From contig JBFWYO010000044.1 of the NCBI GenBank assembly GCA_050186335.1, positions 1 through 40,079 on the forward strand: a stretch of 40,079 bases of DNA, given 5' to 3'. This DNA is from JBFWYO01 sp050186335 (lineage in GTDB: Bacteria; Pseudomonadota; Alphaproteobacteria; Bin65). This document shows positions 7,605 to 16,182 of the stretch, in pieces (within the stretch, counting starts at the first letter, position 1; each line of letters opens with the position of its first letter). The position numbers and the translations under genes were made by a program. The notes beneath the pieces were generated by a model. The model was not told the origin of the DNA and did not search any database. It saw only the letters and a list, made by a program, of their open reading frames with translations.

Positions 7605-8099
7605 GTCACCCCGGGCGGAGCGACAGCGGAGACCCGGGGTCGAGGCTCCATCCACCGCGCGAACCCGTCCACCCTGGACCCCGGATCGGCGCGCCGCTGG
7701 AGCGGGCTTGTCCGGGGTGACAAAATAATCACGCGACCCCTGTTCCCAATGTCACCCCGGGCGGAGCGCAGCGAAGACCCGGGGTCCAGGCTCGATCCAG
7801 CGCGCGAACACAACCACCCTGGTCCCCGGATCGGCGCGCCGCTAACGCGTCGCTTGTCCGGGGTGACAAATTAATTCTCGATGATCCTCTCCTCCAGTCA
7901 CCCCGGGCGGAGCGATCGCGGAGACCCGGGGTCCAGGCTCGATCCACCGCGCGAACCCATCCTCCCTGGTCCCCGGATCGGCGCGCCGCTGCGCGTCGCT
8001 TGTCCGGGGCGACAAAATAATCACGCGACCCCTGTTCCCAATGTCACCCCGGGCGGAGCGCAGCGAAGACCCGGGGTCCAGGCTCCATCCACCGCGCGC
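7605..8099. repeat. Tandem array of 3.4 copies of a 146-bp palindromic repeat
   Basis: Three full 117-bp units (7605-7721, 7751-7867, 7897-8013) and a truncated fourth (8043 to about 8099) recur at exactly 146-bp spacing, separated by 29-bp spacers. Each unit runs from GTCACCCCGGGCGGAGCG to TTGTCCGGGGTGAC (GGGCGAC in unit 3), so its ends are inverted repeats; internal CCCCGGG/CCCGGGG arms allow two side-by-side hairpins. Spacers 1 and 3 are identical over all 29 bases, while spacer 2 differs. This is a local amplification of an alphaproteobacterial intergenic palindrome. It separates two convergent genes and may act as a bidirectional transcription barrier. Confidence 0.93.
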
Positions 8100-8106
8100 C
8101 GGAAGT

Positions 8107-9045
8107 TTATCGATCGGCGGTGGCGCGCGCGCGGTTGGCCGCGTCGGTGCGGCAGTCGAGCAGTGGGTCGACCGCCTGGCGCCAGTCGAACCCGGCGTTG
8201 GATTTGAACGCCAGCCCGCGTTCGGCCAGCGCCGCCGCGAACCAATCGTGCAGGCCGGCCGTGGCGGTCGCCATGCGCGGCGCGATCCCGCCGTCTTCGA
8301 GCGTGGCGGCGGCTTCGCGCATCTCGGCGGCGCGGCGCCTGCCGTGCTCGGCCACGCGGCCGACCAGATAGTCGGGCAGCTCCTTGTCCCATCCCATGCT
8401 CGGAAACGTGCCGTGCAGCGAGGCCAGCACCTGCGCCTCGGCGCCGTAGCGGCGCGCGCCGAGCAGGCATTCGATGGTCAGCGCCTCGAGCCCCTTGATC
8501 ATCACGCTGCGGCACATCTTGATCGCCGAGGCGACGCCGATCGTATCGGCCACGGCGGTGGCGTCGAACCCGATCGGCGCGAGCGCGGCCGCCAGCTCGT
8601 TTGCCCGCCTGCCGCCGAGCAGCATCGGCACGGCGATGCGCTTGGGCCCGATCGCCGCCATCACCGCAGCCTCGACATAGTCGGCGCCGCTGGCTTCGAC
8701 CGCAGCCGCATTCGCGCGCTTGGCCTCGGGCGAGACCGAATTGATGTCCAGGTAAATCTGCCCGCGCTTGAGGTGCGGGCCGACCGTCGCGGCAACCAGC
8801 CCCGACGATGCGGCGGTGACCGCGGCGATGACCAGATCGGCGCCGCGCACCGCGTCCGCATGCGTGGCCCGGATCTCGACTCCGGCCGATGCCGCCTTGG
8901 CCCGCATCGCGTCGCCGTGCGCCGGGTCGTCGAGCAAGATGTCGTACATGCGCACCTTGAATTGGCGCGCCAGATCGGCGCCGAGAATTCCGCCGGCCTC
9001 GCCGAAGCCGATCAGGCCGATGGTCTTGAAAGCAAGTGCGCTCAT
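8107..9045 (-). CDS. NAD(P)-dependent oxidoreductase, beta-hydroxyacid dehydrogenase-like with DUF1932 domain
   Basis: 312-residue protein with a Rossmann domain (TIGLIGFGEAGGILGADLA, dinucleotide loop G-G-GG) followed by an all-helical C-terminal domain of the DUF1932 type, as in 3-hydroxyisobutyrate/6-phosphogluconate dehydrogenase relatives. SVSPEAKR (about residue 100) is the substrate-loop region and K in AIKMCRSVMIKG is the likely catalytic lysine. The ATG at 9045 has GAAGGAG six bases upstream. It is the last gene of the minus-strand set with the GalC- and GalB-like genes, so a role in the same aromatic acid route, perhaps reduction of an oxo-acid intermediate, is plausible but unproven. 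Confidence 0.85.
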   Translation of the reverse strand: MSALAFKTIGLIGFGEAGGILGADLARQFKVRMYDILLDDPAHGDAMRAKAASAGVEIRATHADAVRGADLVIAAVTAASSGLVAATVGPHLKRGQIYLDINSVSPEAKRANAAAVEASGADYVEAAVMAAIGPKRIAVPMLLGGRRANELAAALAPIGFDATAVADTIGVASAIKMCRSVMIKGLEALTIECLLGARRYGAEAQVLASLHGTFPSMGWDKELPDYLVGRVAEHGRRRAAEMREAAATLEDGGIAPRMATATAGLHDWFAAALAERGLAFKSNAGFDWRQAVDPLLDCRTDAANRARATADR

Positions 9046-9082
9046 GACAGGCTCCTTCGGCGCGGGCGATTGCCGCTGCGCT

Positions 9083-9793
9083 TCAATCTTCGAGCGGGCG
9101 GCGCCAGGCAACCGGCCCGTCGATATAGCGCAGGCCTTTTTTCTCGAGTTCGGGCCGCACCTGGTCGATGTCGAGGCCGAGCTCGCCGGCGGCCAGCCGC
9201 TTGCGCCGCACCTCCTCGCGCGCCAGCCGCGCCTGGCCGGCCGCGACGATTTTCGCCGCGGTCTCGCGCGGCACCACGGCGACGCCGTCGTCGTCGGCGA
9301 CGATCACGTCGCCCGGCACCACCGCGGCCCCGGCGCACACGACCGGCACGTTGACCGAGCCGAGCGTGGCCTTGACCGTGCCCTGGGCCGAGACCGCGCG
9401 CGACCACACCGGAAAGCGCAGCTCGGTCAGCTCGCGCACGTCGCGGCAGCCGGCGTCGATCACCAGCCCGCGCACGCCGCGCGATTGCATCGACGTTGCC
9501 AGCAGTTCGCCGAAATAACCGTCGGTGCATTCGCTGGTGACCGCAACCACCAGCACGTCGCCGGCTTTCATCGTGTCGATCGCGACATGGATCATCCAGT
9601 TGTCGCCGGGCGGGCACAGCGCCGTGATGGCGCTACCGGCGATCCGCGCGCCACTGTAAATGGGCCGCATGTAGGGTTTCATCAGGCCGGTGCGCGCCTG
9701 CGCCTCGTGCACGGTGGCGACGCCCTGTTCTGCCAGCGCTGCGATCAGCGCCGGATCGGCGCGCTCGATGTTGCGGACCGCGATGTTGCTCAT
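9083..9793 (-). CDS. galC: 4-carboxy-4-hydroxy-2-oxoadipate aldolase (RraA/HMG aldolase family)
   Basis: 236-residue class II pyruvate aldolase that would split 4-carboxy-4-hydroxy-2-oxoadipate into pyruvate and oxaloacetate, the last step of the gallate and protocatechuate-4,5 pathways. It has the family signature GYFGELLATSMQSRG (about 97-111) and VIDAGCRDVREL (about 116-127), with the Arg-Asp pair that binds substrate and metal. A generic RraA (RNase E regulator) is about 160 residues and lacks the C-terminal extension seen here. The start is preceded by GAGGCACGGGGC. Neighbouring GalB- and GalD-like genes strongly support the galC/ligK assignment. Confidence 0.87.
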   Translation of the reverse strand: MSNIAVRNIERADPALIAALAEQGVATVHEAQARTGLMKPYMRPIYSGARIAGSAITALCPPGDNWMIHVAIDTMKAGDVLVVAVTSECTDGYFGELLATSMQSRGVRGLVIDAGCRDVRELTELRFPVWSRAVSAQGTVKATLGSVNVPVVCAGAAVVPGDVIVADDDGVAVVPRETAAKIVAAGQARLAREEVRRKRLAAGELGLDIDQVRPELEKKGLRYIDGPVAWRRPLED

Positions 9794-9817
9794 GCCCCGT
9801 GCCTCATGCCCAAAACC

Positions 9818-10546
9818 TCATTCGAGACGATCCGTCACTTGCGGGAACACGCGCTGGAACGCCTCGGCGTATTTGATGCCGGACTTGCCGGAATTGCGCG
9901 CCGCCTGCACGCCGCGCTGCAGCGCCACGCGGGTGTAGTAGTCCCAGAGATGTTCCTGCGCCGCCATCATCTCCATCGCCTGGCGCTTGAGCTCCCACAC
10001 CTCGGTGATGTCGAGGAATATTTCGGGCTTCCAGCCGCATTGCTCGGTCTGGTGCGGCTCGAACAAAAAGACCGGGGGGGCGCCCAGCACTTTCTCGCCC
10101 GGCTTGTGGCCGTGGGCCTGCGCCACGATGCGCGCCTCCTGCGCGATGCGCGCGGCGAGCGGGTGATCGAAATTGTACGGGTCGGCCAGCGAATGGGTGA
10201 GCACGAATTCGGGGTGCAGCTCGCGATACAGATCGGCCAGCCGGTACAAATGCTCGTCGGTCAGCCGCATCGGATAGTCGCCGGTATCGAACACCACGAG
10301 TTCGCCGCCCAACAATTTCGCCGCGCGGTCGGCCTCGACGTGGCGGTCCCGCTTCACCCGGTCAAGCGTCATGCCGGGCACGCGCCACAGCTTGGCCGAT
10401 TCGCCGCGCTCGCCATAGGACAGGCAAACCACCACGACGCGGTAGCCGCGCCTGGCATGGAGCGCAATCGCGCCCGCCGCGCGCCACACGAAATCGGCGG
10501 AATGGGCGCTGACGATAAGCGCGGTCTGCTTGCTGGTCTCGGCCAT
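9818..10546 (-). CDS. galB: 4-oxalomesaconate hydratase (PIG-L/LmbE family)
   Basis: 242-residue zinc protein of the PIG-L deacetylase superfamily. The usual AHPDD motif is replaced by SAHSADFVWRAAG (residues 13-25), the version I associate with GalB, which hydrates 4-oxalomesaconate rather than deacetylating a sugar. CLSYGERGESAKLW follows at about 42-55, and the second metal region is LTHSLADPYNFDHP (about 116-129). It is transcribed ahead of galC with a 24-bp gap. The substitution within the catalytic motif, together with adjacency to GalC, GalD and a LysR gene, makes a sugar deacetylase unlikely. Confidence 0.87.
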   Translation of the reverse strand: MAETSKQTALIVSAHSADFVWRAAGAIALHARRGYRVVVVCLSYGERGESAKLWRVPGMTLDRVKRDRHVEADRAAKLLGGELVVFDTGDYPMRLTDEHLYRLADLYRELHPEFVLTHSLADPYNFDHPLAARIAQEARIVAQAHGHKPGEKVLGAPPVFLFEPHQTEQCGWKPEIFLDITEVWELKRQAMEMMAAQEHLWDYYTRVALQRGVQAARNSGKSGIKYAEAFQRVFPQVTDRLE

Positions 10547-10647
10547 TTTCGCTCGCGGATGTCGATTTTGAAACGATACTGCGCGATCCTAGCCGAGCCG
10601 GCCGGAACGCGGCCATTGCCAAACGCTAGCGGCGGCTTCGATTTGCC

Positions 10648-11871
10648 TTATCGGCCGCCCTGCGCGTGCGCCGCCGCAACCGCGCGGATCGCGTCCATCA
10701 GCAGGGCGGCGCCGGGCGACGGCAGGCTGCCGGTTCTGCGCATAAAGCCGATCGGGCGGCCGGTCTCGCCGAGATCGAGCTGCAGTTCGGCGAGCATGCC
10801 GTAGGCCAGCTCGTAATGGACCTGATGGCGCGACAGCGCGGTCACCCGATCGCTTTCCATCAGCAGCGCGCGCACCATGGCGAGCGAACTGGTTTCGATC
10901 ACGTCGTCGGGCGGCGTCAGGCCGCGGCGCACGAACAATCCGTCGAACAAATGCCGCGCCGGGGTGCCCTGGCGCGGCAGCACCCAGCGCAGCTTGCGCA
11001 CCTGCTCGAAGCGCAGCGATGTCTCGCCGGCCAGCGGATGCGCTTTGCGCGCAAAGACAGAGAGTTTATCGCGCAGCACCGGTTCGCCGACCAGATCGTC
11101 GGCCGGCGGCGGCTCGCGCAGCGCGCCGAAGATGAAATCCAGATCGCCCGAGCGCAGCGCGCGCGCCAGCGTGTCGAACGGTCCCTCGGTGGTGGCGACG
11201 CGCAGGCCCGGATTGGCGTCGAGCAGCCGGTTGATCGCGCGCGGCAAGATAATGGTGCGCCCGAACGGCAGCGCGCCGACCGCAACCGTGCCGGCCAGCG
11301 CGCCTTGGAGCGCGGAAATCTCCGCCGCGGCGTGGCGCAGTTCGGCGAATGCGCGCTTGGCGCGCACGGCCAGCGCCTCGCCGAGCGGCGTCGGCCGCAA
11401 ACCCTGCAGGCTGCGCTCGAACAGCTTGGCGCCGAGGCTGGCTTCGAGCTGGCGGATCGACGCGCTGATCGCCGGTTGCGTCAGCCCGAGCCGGCGCGCC
11501 GCACTGGCCACGTGATGATCCTCGGTCACGGCGATGAACGCCTCGAAGCGGCTGTTGTCGACCGTCATCGCAAACACCGGCGAGGCGGCCGGCGGCACGC
11601 GCCGCACCTCCAGCGCCTTCATATCGTCGGCAACCGCGCGGAATTCGGCGGCGGCGGCGGCGCCGCGCGCCAGCAGCGCGCGGCCCGCCTCGGTCGGCGC
11701 CATGCCGGCCGGGTGGCGCTCGAACAGCGCCACGCCGAGCTCGCGCTCCAGAATATGAATCGAGCGCGAGATCGCCGATTGCGTCCGGCGCAGCCGCGCC
11801 GCCGCCTTGCCCACGCCGCCGGTTTCGCCCGCGGCCAGGAACGCCCGCAAATGCCGCAGCCCGATCGTCAC
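10648..11871 (-). CDS. galR: LysR-family regulator with two N-terminal HTH domains
   Basis: 407-residue transcription factor, about 100 longer than the usual LysR length of about 300. The extra length is a second winged-helix domain: HTH 1 around 5-65 (GKAAARLRRTQSAISRSIHI) and HTH 2 around 107-167 (ASAARRLGLTQPAISASIRQ), then the effector-binding domain. The start is a GTG at 11871 with GGGGAG upstream; the open frame extends farther upstream, but coding character begins here. It is divergent from the VOC-galD pair and codirectional with galBC, the expected position for the activator of this pathway. The symbol is inferred from context. Confidence 0.82.
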   Translation of the reverse strand: MTIGLRHLRAFLAAGETGGVGKAAARLRRTQSAISRSIHILERELGVALFERHPAGMAPTEAGRALLARGAAAAAEFRAVADDMKALEVRRVPPAASPVFAMTVDNSRFEAFIAVTEDHHVASAARRLGLTQPAISASIRQLEASLGAKLFERSLQGLRPTPLGEALAVRAKRAFAELRHAAAEISALQGALAGTVAVGALPFGRTIILPRAINRLLDANPGLRVATTEGPFDTLARALRSGDLDFIFGALREPPPADDLVGEPVLRDKLSVFARKAHPLAGETSLRFEQVRKLRWVLPRQGTPARHLFDGLFVRRGLTPPDDVIETSSLAMVRALLMESDRVTALSRHQVHYELAYGMLAELQLDLGETGRPIGFMRRTGSLPSPGAALLMDAIRAVAAAHAQGGR

Positions 11872-12042
11872 GCCCAGCTCCCCTCTGCCGCGCTTTTCCA
11901 ACGTTGCGCAGTCTAGCGCCTGCGGCGCGCTGCCGTCTCGCGCCGGCGGTAGCGCCTCGGCATAATTCGATTCGATGGCCCGCGAACGGGTTTGCACTTG
12001 GACCGCGACGCCCGGCGTGGCCGAATGCAGCAGGAGGAAGCG
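11872..12042. promoter_or_regulatory. Divergent control region between the LysR gene and the VOC/galD genes
   Basis: 171 bp between the GTG of the regulator and the ATG of the VOC gene, the normal site for LysR binding and divergent promoters. A CATAATTCGATTCGATG stretch around 11960-11976 is the only AT-rich segment and could hold a -10 element and part of a T-N11-A site. AGGAGGAAGCG immediately before 12043 is a strong ribosome-binding site that fixes the VOC start. No unambiguous operator can be assigned by eye. Confidence 0.4.
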
Positions 12043-12612
12043 ATGCCCATGGATGCCGAAAAACTCAAGACCTTGCAGCGGCCGCTCGGCCTGCCGTTCC
12101 GCATTTCCAAGATCGGCCATGTCGTGCTCAACGTGAGCGACCTCGCGCGCTCGGTGGAGTTCTACACCCAGGTGCTCGGCTTTTCGGTTTCGGACGTCTA
12201 TCCCGAAGCGATGGTGCCGGGCGGCATGGTGTTCATGCGCTGCAACGCCGATCACCACGGCGTGGCGCTGGTCGGCTCGATGAAGGGCGCGTCGCCGAAC
12301 GTCGAGCTCAATCATCTGGCGTTCGAGGTCGGCACGCTCGACGAAGTGCTGCGCGCCAGCAAGCACCTGAAGCGGCACAAGGTGAAAATCGATTTCGAGG
12401 GGCGGCGGCGCGCCGGCGTGCAGATCGCGGTCGAATTCCGCGACCCCGATGGGCATCGGCTCGAGATCTTCTGGGGCCTCGATCAGATCGGCTCCGACGG
12501 CTACGTGCGCCCGTCCAGCGAGTGGAAATGGGCGCACTCGCTCGAGGAAGCCATCAACGATCCGGTGCGCGGCCAGGACACCAGCTGCGACAAATCCCTG
12601 CTCAAAGGCTGA
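12043..12612 (+). CDS. VOC-family protein (glyoxalase/extradiol dioxygenase superfamily)
   Basis: 189-residue single-module VOC protein. Metal ligands typical of the type I extradiol/glyoxalase fold are present: His in KIGHVVLNVSDL, His in LNHLAFEV, and Glu in DGHRLEIFW. It starts at an ATG with a near-perfect AGGAGG and is followed four bases after its stop by galD, so the two are surely cotranscribed. It may be the ring-cleaving dioxygenase feeding this pathway, in place of the unrelated LigAB/GalA enzymes absent from the window, or a lactone/isomerase helper. The sequence does not decide between these. Confidence 0.82.
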   Translation: MPMDAEKLKTLQRPLGLPFRISKIGHVVLNVSDLARSVEFYTQVLGFSVSDVYPEAMVPGGMVFMRCNADHHGVALVGSMKGASPNVELNHLAFEVGTLDEVLRASKHLKRHKVKIDFEGRRRAGVQIAVEFRDPDGHRLEIFWGLDQIGSDGYVRPSSEWKWAHSLEEAINDPVRGQDTSCDKSLLKG

Positions 12613-12616
12613 GCCG

Positions 12617-13714
12617 ATGACGCGCCAGACGCCGATCCCGTGCGTGATGATGCGCGGCGGCACCTCGAAGGGCGCCTATTTCCTGGCGCGCGACCTGCCG
12701 GCCGAGCCCGGCCTGCGCGACCGGGTGCTGCTGGCGGCGATCGGCGGCGACGCGCGCCAGATCGACGGCATGGGCGGCGCGCATCCGCTGACCAGCAAGG
12801 TGGCGATCGTAGCACCGTCGCAGCGCGCAGACGCCGACGTGGATTATCTGTTCGCGCAGATCGTGGTCGGCCAAGCCAAGGTCGATGTCTCGCCGACCTG
12901 CGGCAACATTCTCGCGGGCGTCGGGCCGTTCGCGATCGAACAGGGGCTGGTCAAGGCCGCGGCCGGCGAAACCAAAGTGCGTGTCTATATGGTCAACACC
13001 AAATCGCTGTGCACCGCCACGGTGCAGACGCCCGGCGGCGAGGTGACGTACGACGGCGCAACCGCGATCGGCGGCGTGCCGGGGACGGCCGCACCCATCC
13101 TGCTCGATTTCGCCAACATCGCCGGCGCCACCTGCGGCGCGCTGCTGCCGACCGGGCGCGCGCGCGATACGATCGACGGCATCGCCGTCACCTGCATCGA
13201 CAACGGCATGCCGGTGGTGTGCTTCGCGGCCAAGGATGTCGGCCGCACCGGCTACGAAACCCCGGCCGAACTCAACGCCGATGTAGAGCTTAAAAAGCGC
13301 ATCGAAGCGATCCGACTGCAGGCCGGGCAATTGATGCGCCTGGGCGACGTGGCCGGCAAGGTGGTGCCGAAGATGACGCTGGTGGCCCCGCCGCGCGACG
13401 GCGGTGCCGTCTCCACGCGCACCTTCATCCCGCATGTCTGCCACGAGGCGATCGGCGTGCTCGGCGCGGTGTCGGTTGCAACCGCCTGCGTGCTCGAAGG
13501 CTCGGCGATCGATTGCGCCGTGCTCCCGGCGGGCGACACCAAGGTGATCTCGGTCGAACACCCGACCGGCGAATTCACCGTGCAGCTCGAGACGAAAAAG
13601 GGCCCCGGCGGCATCGAGATTACGCGCGCGGCATTGCTGCGCACCGCGCGGCGCCTGTTCGACGGCAAGGTTCTGATTCCGCGCGCGGTGTGGAGCGGGC
13701 CGGGTGCGGCGTAA
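12617..13714 (+). CDS. galD: 4-oxalomesaconate tautomerase (PrpF family)
   Basis: 365-residue PrpF-family isomerase that would convert the keto form of 4-oxalomesaconate (OMA) to the enol form used by GalB. Near the N-terminus is CVMMRGGTSKGAYFLARDLP, characteristic of GalD; IDGMGGAHPLTSKVAIV and DVSPTCGNILAGVGPFAIEQ follow, containing the active-site Cys-Gly-Asn region, as expected for a diaminopimelate-epimerase-like fold. Length matches the family (about 360). PrpF aconitate isomerase is the alternative, but no 2-methylcitrate genes are nearby, whereas GalB, GalC and a LysR gene are. Confidence 0.88.
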   Translation: MTRQTPIPCVMMRGGTSKGAYFLARDLPAEPGLRDRVLLAAIGGDARQIDGMGGAHPLTSKVAIVAPSQRADADVDYLFAQIVVGQAKVDVSPTCGNILAGVGPFAIEQGLVKAAAGETKVRVYMVNTKSLCTATVQTPGGEVTYDGATAIGGVPGTAAPILLDFANIAGATCGALLPTGRARDTIDGIAVTCIDNGMPVVCFAAKDVGRTGYETPAELNADVELKKRIEAIRLQAGQLMRLGDVAGKVVPKMTLVAPPRDGGAVSTRTFIPHVCHEAIGVLGAVSVATACVLEGSAIDCAVLPAGDTKVISVEHPTGEFTVQLETKKGPGGIEITRAALLRTARRLFDGKVLIPRAVWSGPGAA

Positions 13715-14124
13715 GGACTATCTATGATCCGTTGCGACGGCGGATATTCAGCTTGGGAAGTCAGCAATTCGTCGGCCGCGACCAGCGTACTGCGCGATAG
13801 CCCAGGGCGTGCGCAGTTCGCCTGCCATAGCCGCCGCAATAAAACCTGCCCCTGCGAAGGCTTGTAGGCCGGCGAAATCTGGCCGGCCTTCTTCATCGCA
13901 TCGGTAAACTGCGAAAACGTCATCGGCTTCGTGGTCGTCCCGTTTTCCGTTGTGCCCGAAGCTTCAGCGGCCAGCGCGACCGCCATAGTGTCATGCAGTA
14001 AAACAGTGATTGAGCCAGTATTGCCGACGTTCACCGCCCGGCGTACCTTGAAATGCGTAAAATTAATGATCCTACGACTGGTTGGAGCTCCGGGGTCTCC
14101 AAGCCGATATTCGCGAGGAGCAAC
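13715..14124. other. Gene-poor interval between galD and the cyclase gene
   Basis: 410 bp without a convincing complete gene. On the minus strand from an ATG at 13986 there is protein-like sequence (KPMTFSQFTDAMKKAGQ, then GQVLLRRLWQANCARPG), but the frame runs on into antisense of galD with no sensible stop, so it is at best the relic of a gene I do not recognise. GAGGAG at 14115-14120 is the ribosome-binding site of the cyclase gene. Confidence 0.45.
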
Positions 14125-15888
14125 ATGGCCGAGGAACGCGTCGACAGAAGGCTTGCCGCGATTTGGGCGGGCGATATTGCCGGCTACAGCCGGTTGATGG
14201 GCATCGACGAGGAGGGAACGCTTCGCCAGCTCAAGGCCCATCGTAAGGAATTGGTGGACCCCAAAATCACTGAGCACCGGGGACGCATCGTCAAAACGAC
14301 CGGCGACGGGATGTTGGTGGAATTTGTCAGTGTCGTCGATGCAGTTCGGTGCGCGGTTGACATTCAGCGCGGCATGATCGAGCGCAATGCGGATGTGCCG
14401 CCGGATCGGCGCATCGAGTTCCGCATCGGAATCAACGTTGGCGACATCATCAGCGACGCCAACGACATTTATGGCGACGGCGTCAACGTAGCGGCGCGCT
14501 TGGAGGCCCTTGCCGCGCCCGGCGGTATCCTCGTGTCCCGCAACGTCTATGATCAGGTGCGCGACAAGCTGAGCTTTGGTTTTGAAGATATGGGAGAGCA
14601 GACCGTCAAAAACATCGCACGACCAATCGGCATCCACCGAATCGAGCTTGCCGAGCATGCGGCGCCGCTTGGAACAAAGACACCACAGTCCGAGCGTACA
14701 AGCGCCGATCGCCCCGCGATTGCTGTCCTGCCCTTTGCCAACATCAGTGGGGACACCGAACAGGAGTACTTCGCGGATGGAATTTCCGAGGACGTCATCA
14801 CGGGCCTCTCGAAGCTTCGCTGGTTGTTTGTGATCGCCCGCAATTCATCGTTCGCGTACAAGGGCAAGCCAATCGATGTGAAGCGCATCGCCCGCGAATT
14901 GAACGTGCGCTACGTCTTGGAGGGCAGCGTCCGAAAGGGCGGGAAGCGCGTGCGCATCACCGCCCAGCTCATCGACGCCATGACTGGCAATCATCTATGG
15001 GCTGATCGATACGACGGCGACATCGCCGATGTCTTCGATCTGCAAGATCAGATTACGAAGAATGTCGTCGCCGCCATCGAGCCTCGTCTATTGGAAGCCG
15101 AAGGCACGCGGGCGCTTTCTCGGTCGCCGGCGGATCTCGATGCATGGGAACTGGTCGCCCGGGCAAGCACGATCTTCTGGCGCATGACCCCGGTCGACAG
15201 CGAAGCCGCCATTGCGATGTTGAGAGACGCGGTGCGGCGGCACAAAGACTATGCGCCTGCCCACAGCATGCTCGCTGTCGCTCTATTGATTTCCGGCTTT
15301 ATCGGCTGGAGCGCGATTTCGGAAAACGTGGAAGAGGCTGCCGCCGCGGCCACGCGAGCTGCCGCGCTCGATGACGGCGATCCCTGGGCCCACCTCGCAC
15401 TCGGCCAACTCGCCACCACGCGCCGGCAAACCGAAACAGCGGTCCATGAGTTTCAGCGCGCACTCGACCTCAACCCGAATTTCGCTGCCGCGCATGGCTT
15501 TCTCGGTTATGCCCTGGCCCTCGATGGTCAGGCTGATCCAGCGATCGAGCATATCACCCAAGCAATGAGCCGAAGCCCAAACGATCCTCAGAACCTTCTT
15601 TTCAAGGTTGGCATGGGCCAGGCCCACTATCAGGCGGGGCGTTACGCGGAGTCCGTCAAGCATTCGCAGGACGTCGTGCACCAGCGCCCCGAATATCTCG
15701 GCGCCCAACGTCAATTATGCGCGGGCTTGGCGCAGGCCGGCCGCTTGGAAGAAGCGCGGGCGGCGATGGCACGCCTCAAACAAGTGCAGCCCAATGTTTC
15801 GAGGGCTTGGGTGGAGCAGAATCTGCCTTGCACGCCGAAGCCGATGCAGCATTATCTCGATGGCTTCGCCAAGGCCGGGCTCGAGTAG
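14125..15888 (+). CDS. Class III adenylate/guanylate cyclase with TolB-like and TPR regions
   Basis: 587-residue protein. An N-terminal class III nucleotide cyclase domain (about 5-180) shows AAIWAGDIAGYSRLM (first metal Asp), KTTGDGMLVEF (second Asp) and DIYGDGVNVAARLEAL with the transition-state Asn/Arg pair. A TolB-N-like segment follows (RPAIAVLPFANISGD to DAMTGNHLWADRYDG, about 192-300), then TPR-like helices to the end. No transmembrane segment is evident. This layout is common in alphaproteobacteria, often in many paralogues, and substrate (ATP or GTP) cannot be told from these motifs alone. The ATG at 14125 has GAGGAG five bases upstream; an upstream in-frame ATG at 14053 has none. 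Confidence 0.9.
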   Translation: MAEERVDRRLAAIWAGDIAGYSRLMGIDEEGTLRQLKAHRKELVDPKITEHRGRIVKTTGDGMLVEFVSVVDAVRCAVDIQRGMIERNADVPPDRRIEFRIGINVGDIISDANDIYGDGVNVAARLEALAAPGGILVSRNVYDQVRDKLSFGFEDMGEQTVKNIARPIGIHRIELAEHAAPLGTKTPQSERTSADRPAIAVLPFANISGDTEQEYFADGISEDVITGLSKLRWLFVIARNSSFAYKGKPIDVKRIARELNVRYVLEGSVRKGGKRVRITAQLIDAMTGNHLWADRYDGDIADVFDLQDQITKNVVAAIEPRLLEAEGTRALSRSPADLDAWELVARASTIFWRMTPVDSEAAIAMLRDAVRRHKDYAPAHSMLAVALLISGFIGWSAISENVEEAAAAATRAAALDDGDPWAHLALGQLATTRRQTETAVHEFQRALDLNPNFAAAHGFLGYALALDGQADPAIEHITQAMSRSPNDPQNLLFKVGMGQAHYQAGRYAESVKHSQDVVHQRPEYLGAQRQLCAGLAQAGRLEEARAAMARLKQVQPNVSRAWVEQNLPCTPKPMQHYLDGFAKAGLE

Positions 15889-16138
15889 CCGACAATTATT
15901 GGGGCGAAGAGACAAAGCCGAATGTCTGCAATTGGCACAGACCGGCCCTCGCGTCATGTCCGCTTCGGCGCCGCTGTTGTGGGCTAGGCGGACATCAGCC
16001 GCCGAGTGGTCCCGTTCCGGCTTATCTCGGCCGGGCGGCTAGCTGTATTACGCGCGCGGCACTCCTCCGTAACGCGCCTCCGTGCGTTCGCACGCAATGG
16101 GTCGGCGGTCCGCCGGTCTTGTCGACGGCGGACATTTG
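15889..16138. other. Noncoding interval after the cyclase gene
   Basis: About 250 bp without a supported gene. It contains AATGTCTGC and ATGTCCGC motifs 30-odd bases apart (15920-15963) and GC-rich self-complementary sequence near 16110-16134 (GTCGGCGGTCCGCCGG). Nothing here can be assigned a function. Confidence 0.4.
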
Positions 16139-16174
16139 CCTTACCATCAAGTAAGGAATTATAAACCGGTAAGG
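16139..16174 (+). promoter_or_regulatory. Probable promoter and operator of the AbrB/PIN toxin-antitoxin pair
   Basis: CCTTAC (16139-16144) and GTAAGG (16151-16156) form an inverted repeat with a 6-bp spacer, and a third GTAAGG lies at 16169-16174, merging with the AAGGAG ribosome-binding site. A TATAAA-like -10 sits between them at 16160-16165. Autorepression by the AbrB-type antitoxin through such a palindrome is usual for this class. Confidence 0.5.
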
Positions 16175-16182
16175 AGCCAGCC

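Noticed and set aside
7605..8099. CRISPR-like appearance: regular repeats separated by 29-bp spacers
   Set aside because: Repeat units are 117 bp, imperfect, and palindromic across their whole length; two of the three spacers are identical, and no cas genes are present. It is a tandem intergenic palindrome.
8041..9354. Plus-strand frame running from the repeat array across the DUF1932 gene
   Set aside because: Antisense to a dehydrogenase with a clear Rossmann motif and ribosome-binding site; low-complexity Arg-rich ending.
13252..14658. Long minus-strand open frame over the galD end and the cyclase start
   Set aside because: It is antisense to two well supported genes and lacks family motifs; only a short protein-like stretch around 13850-13986 remains as a possible relic.
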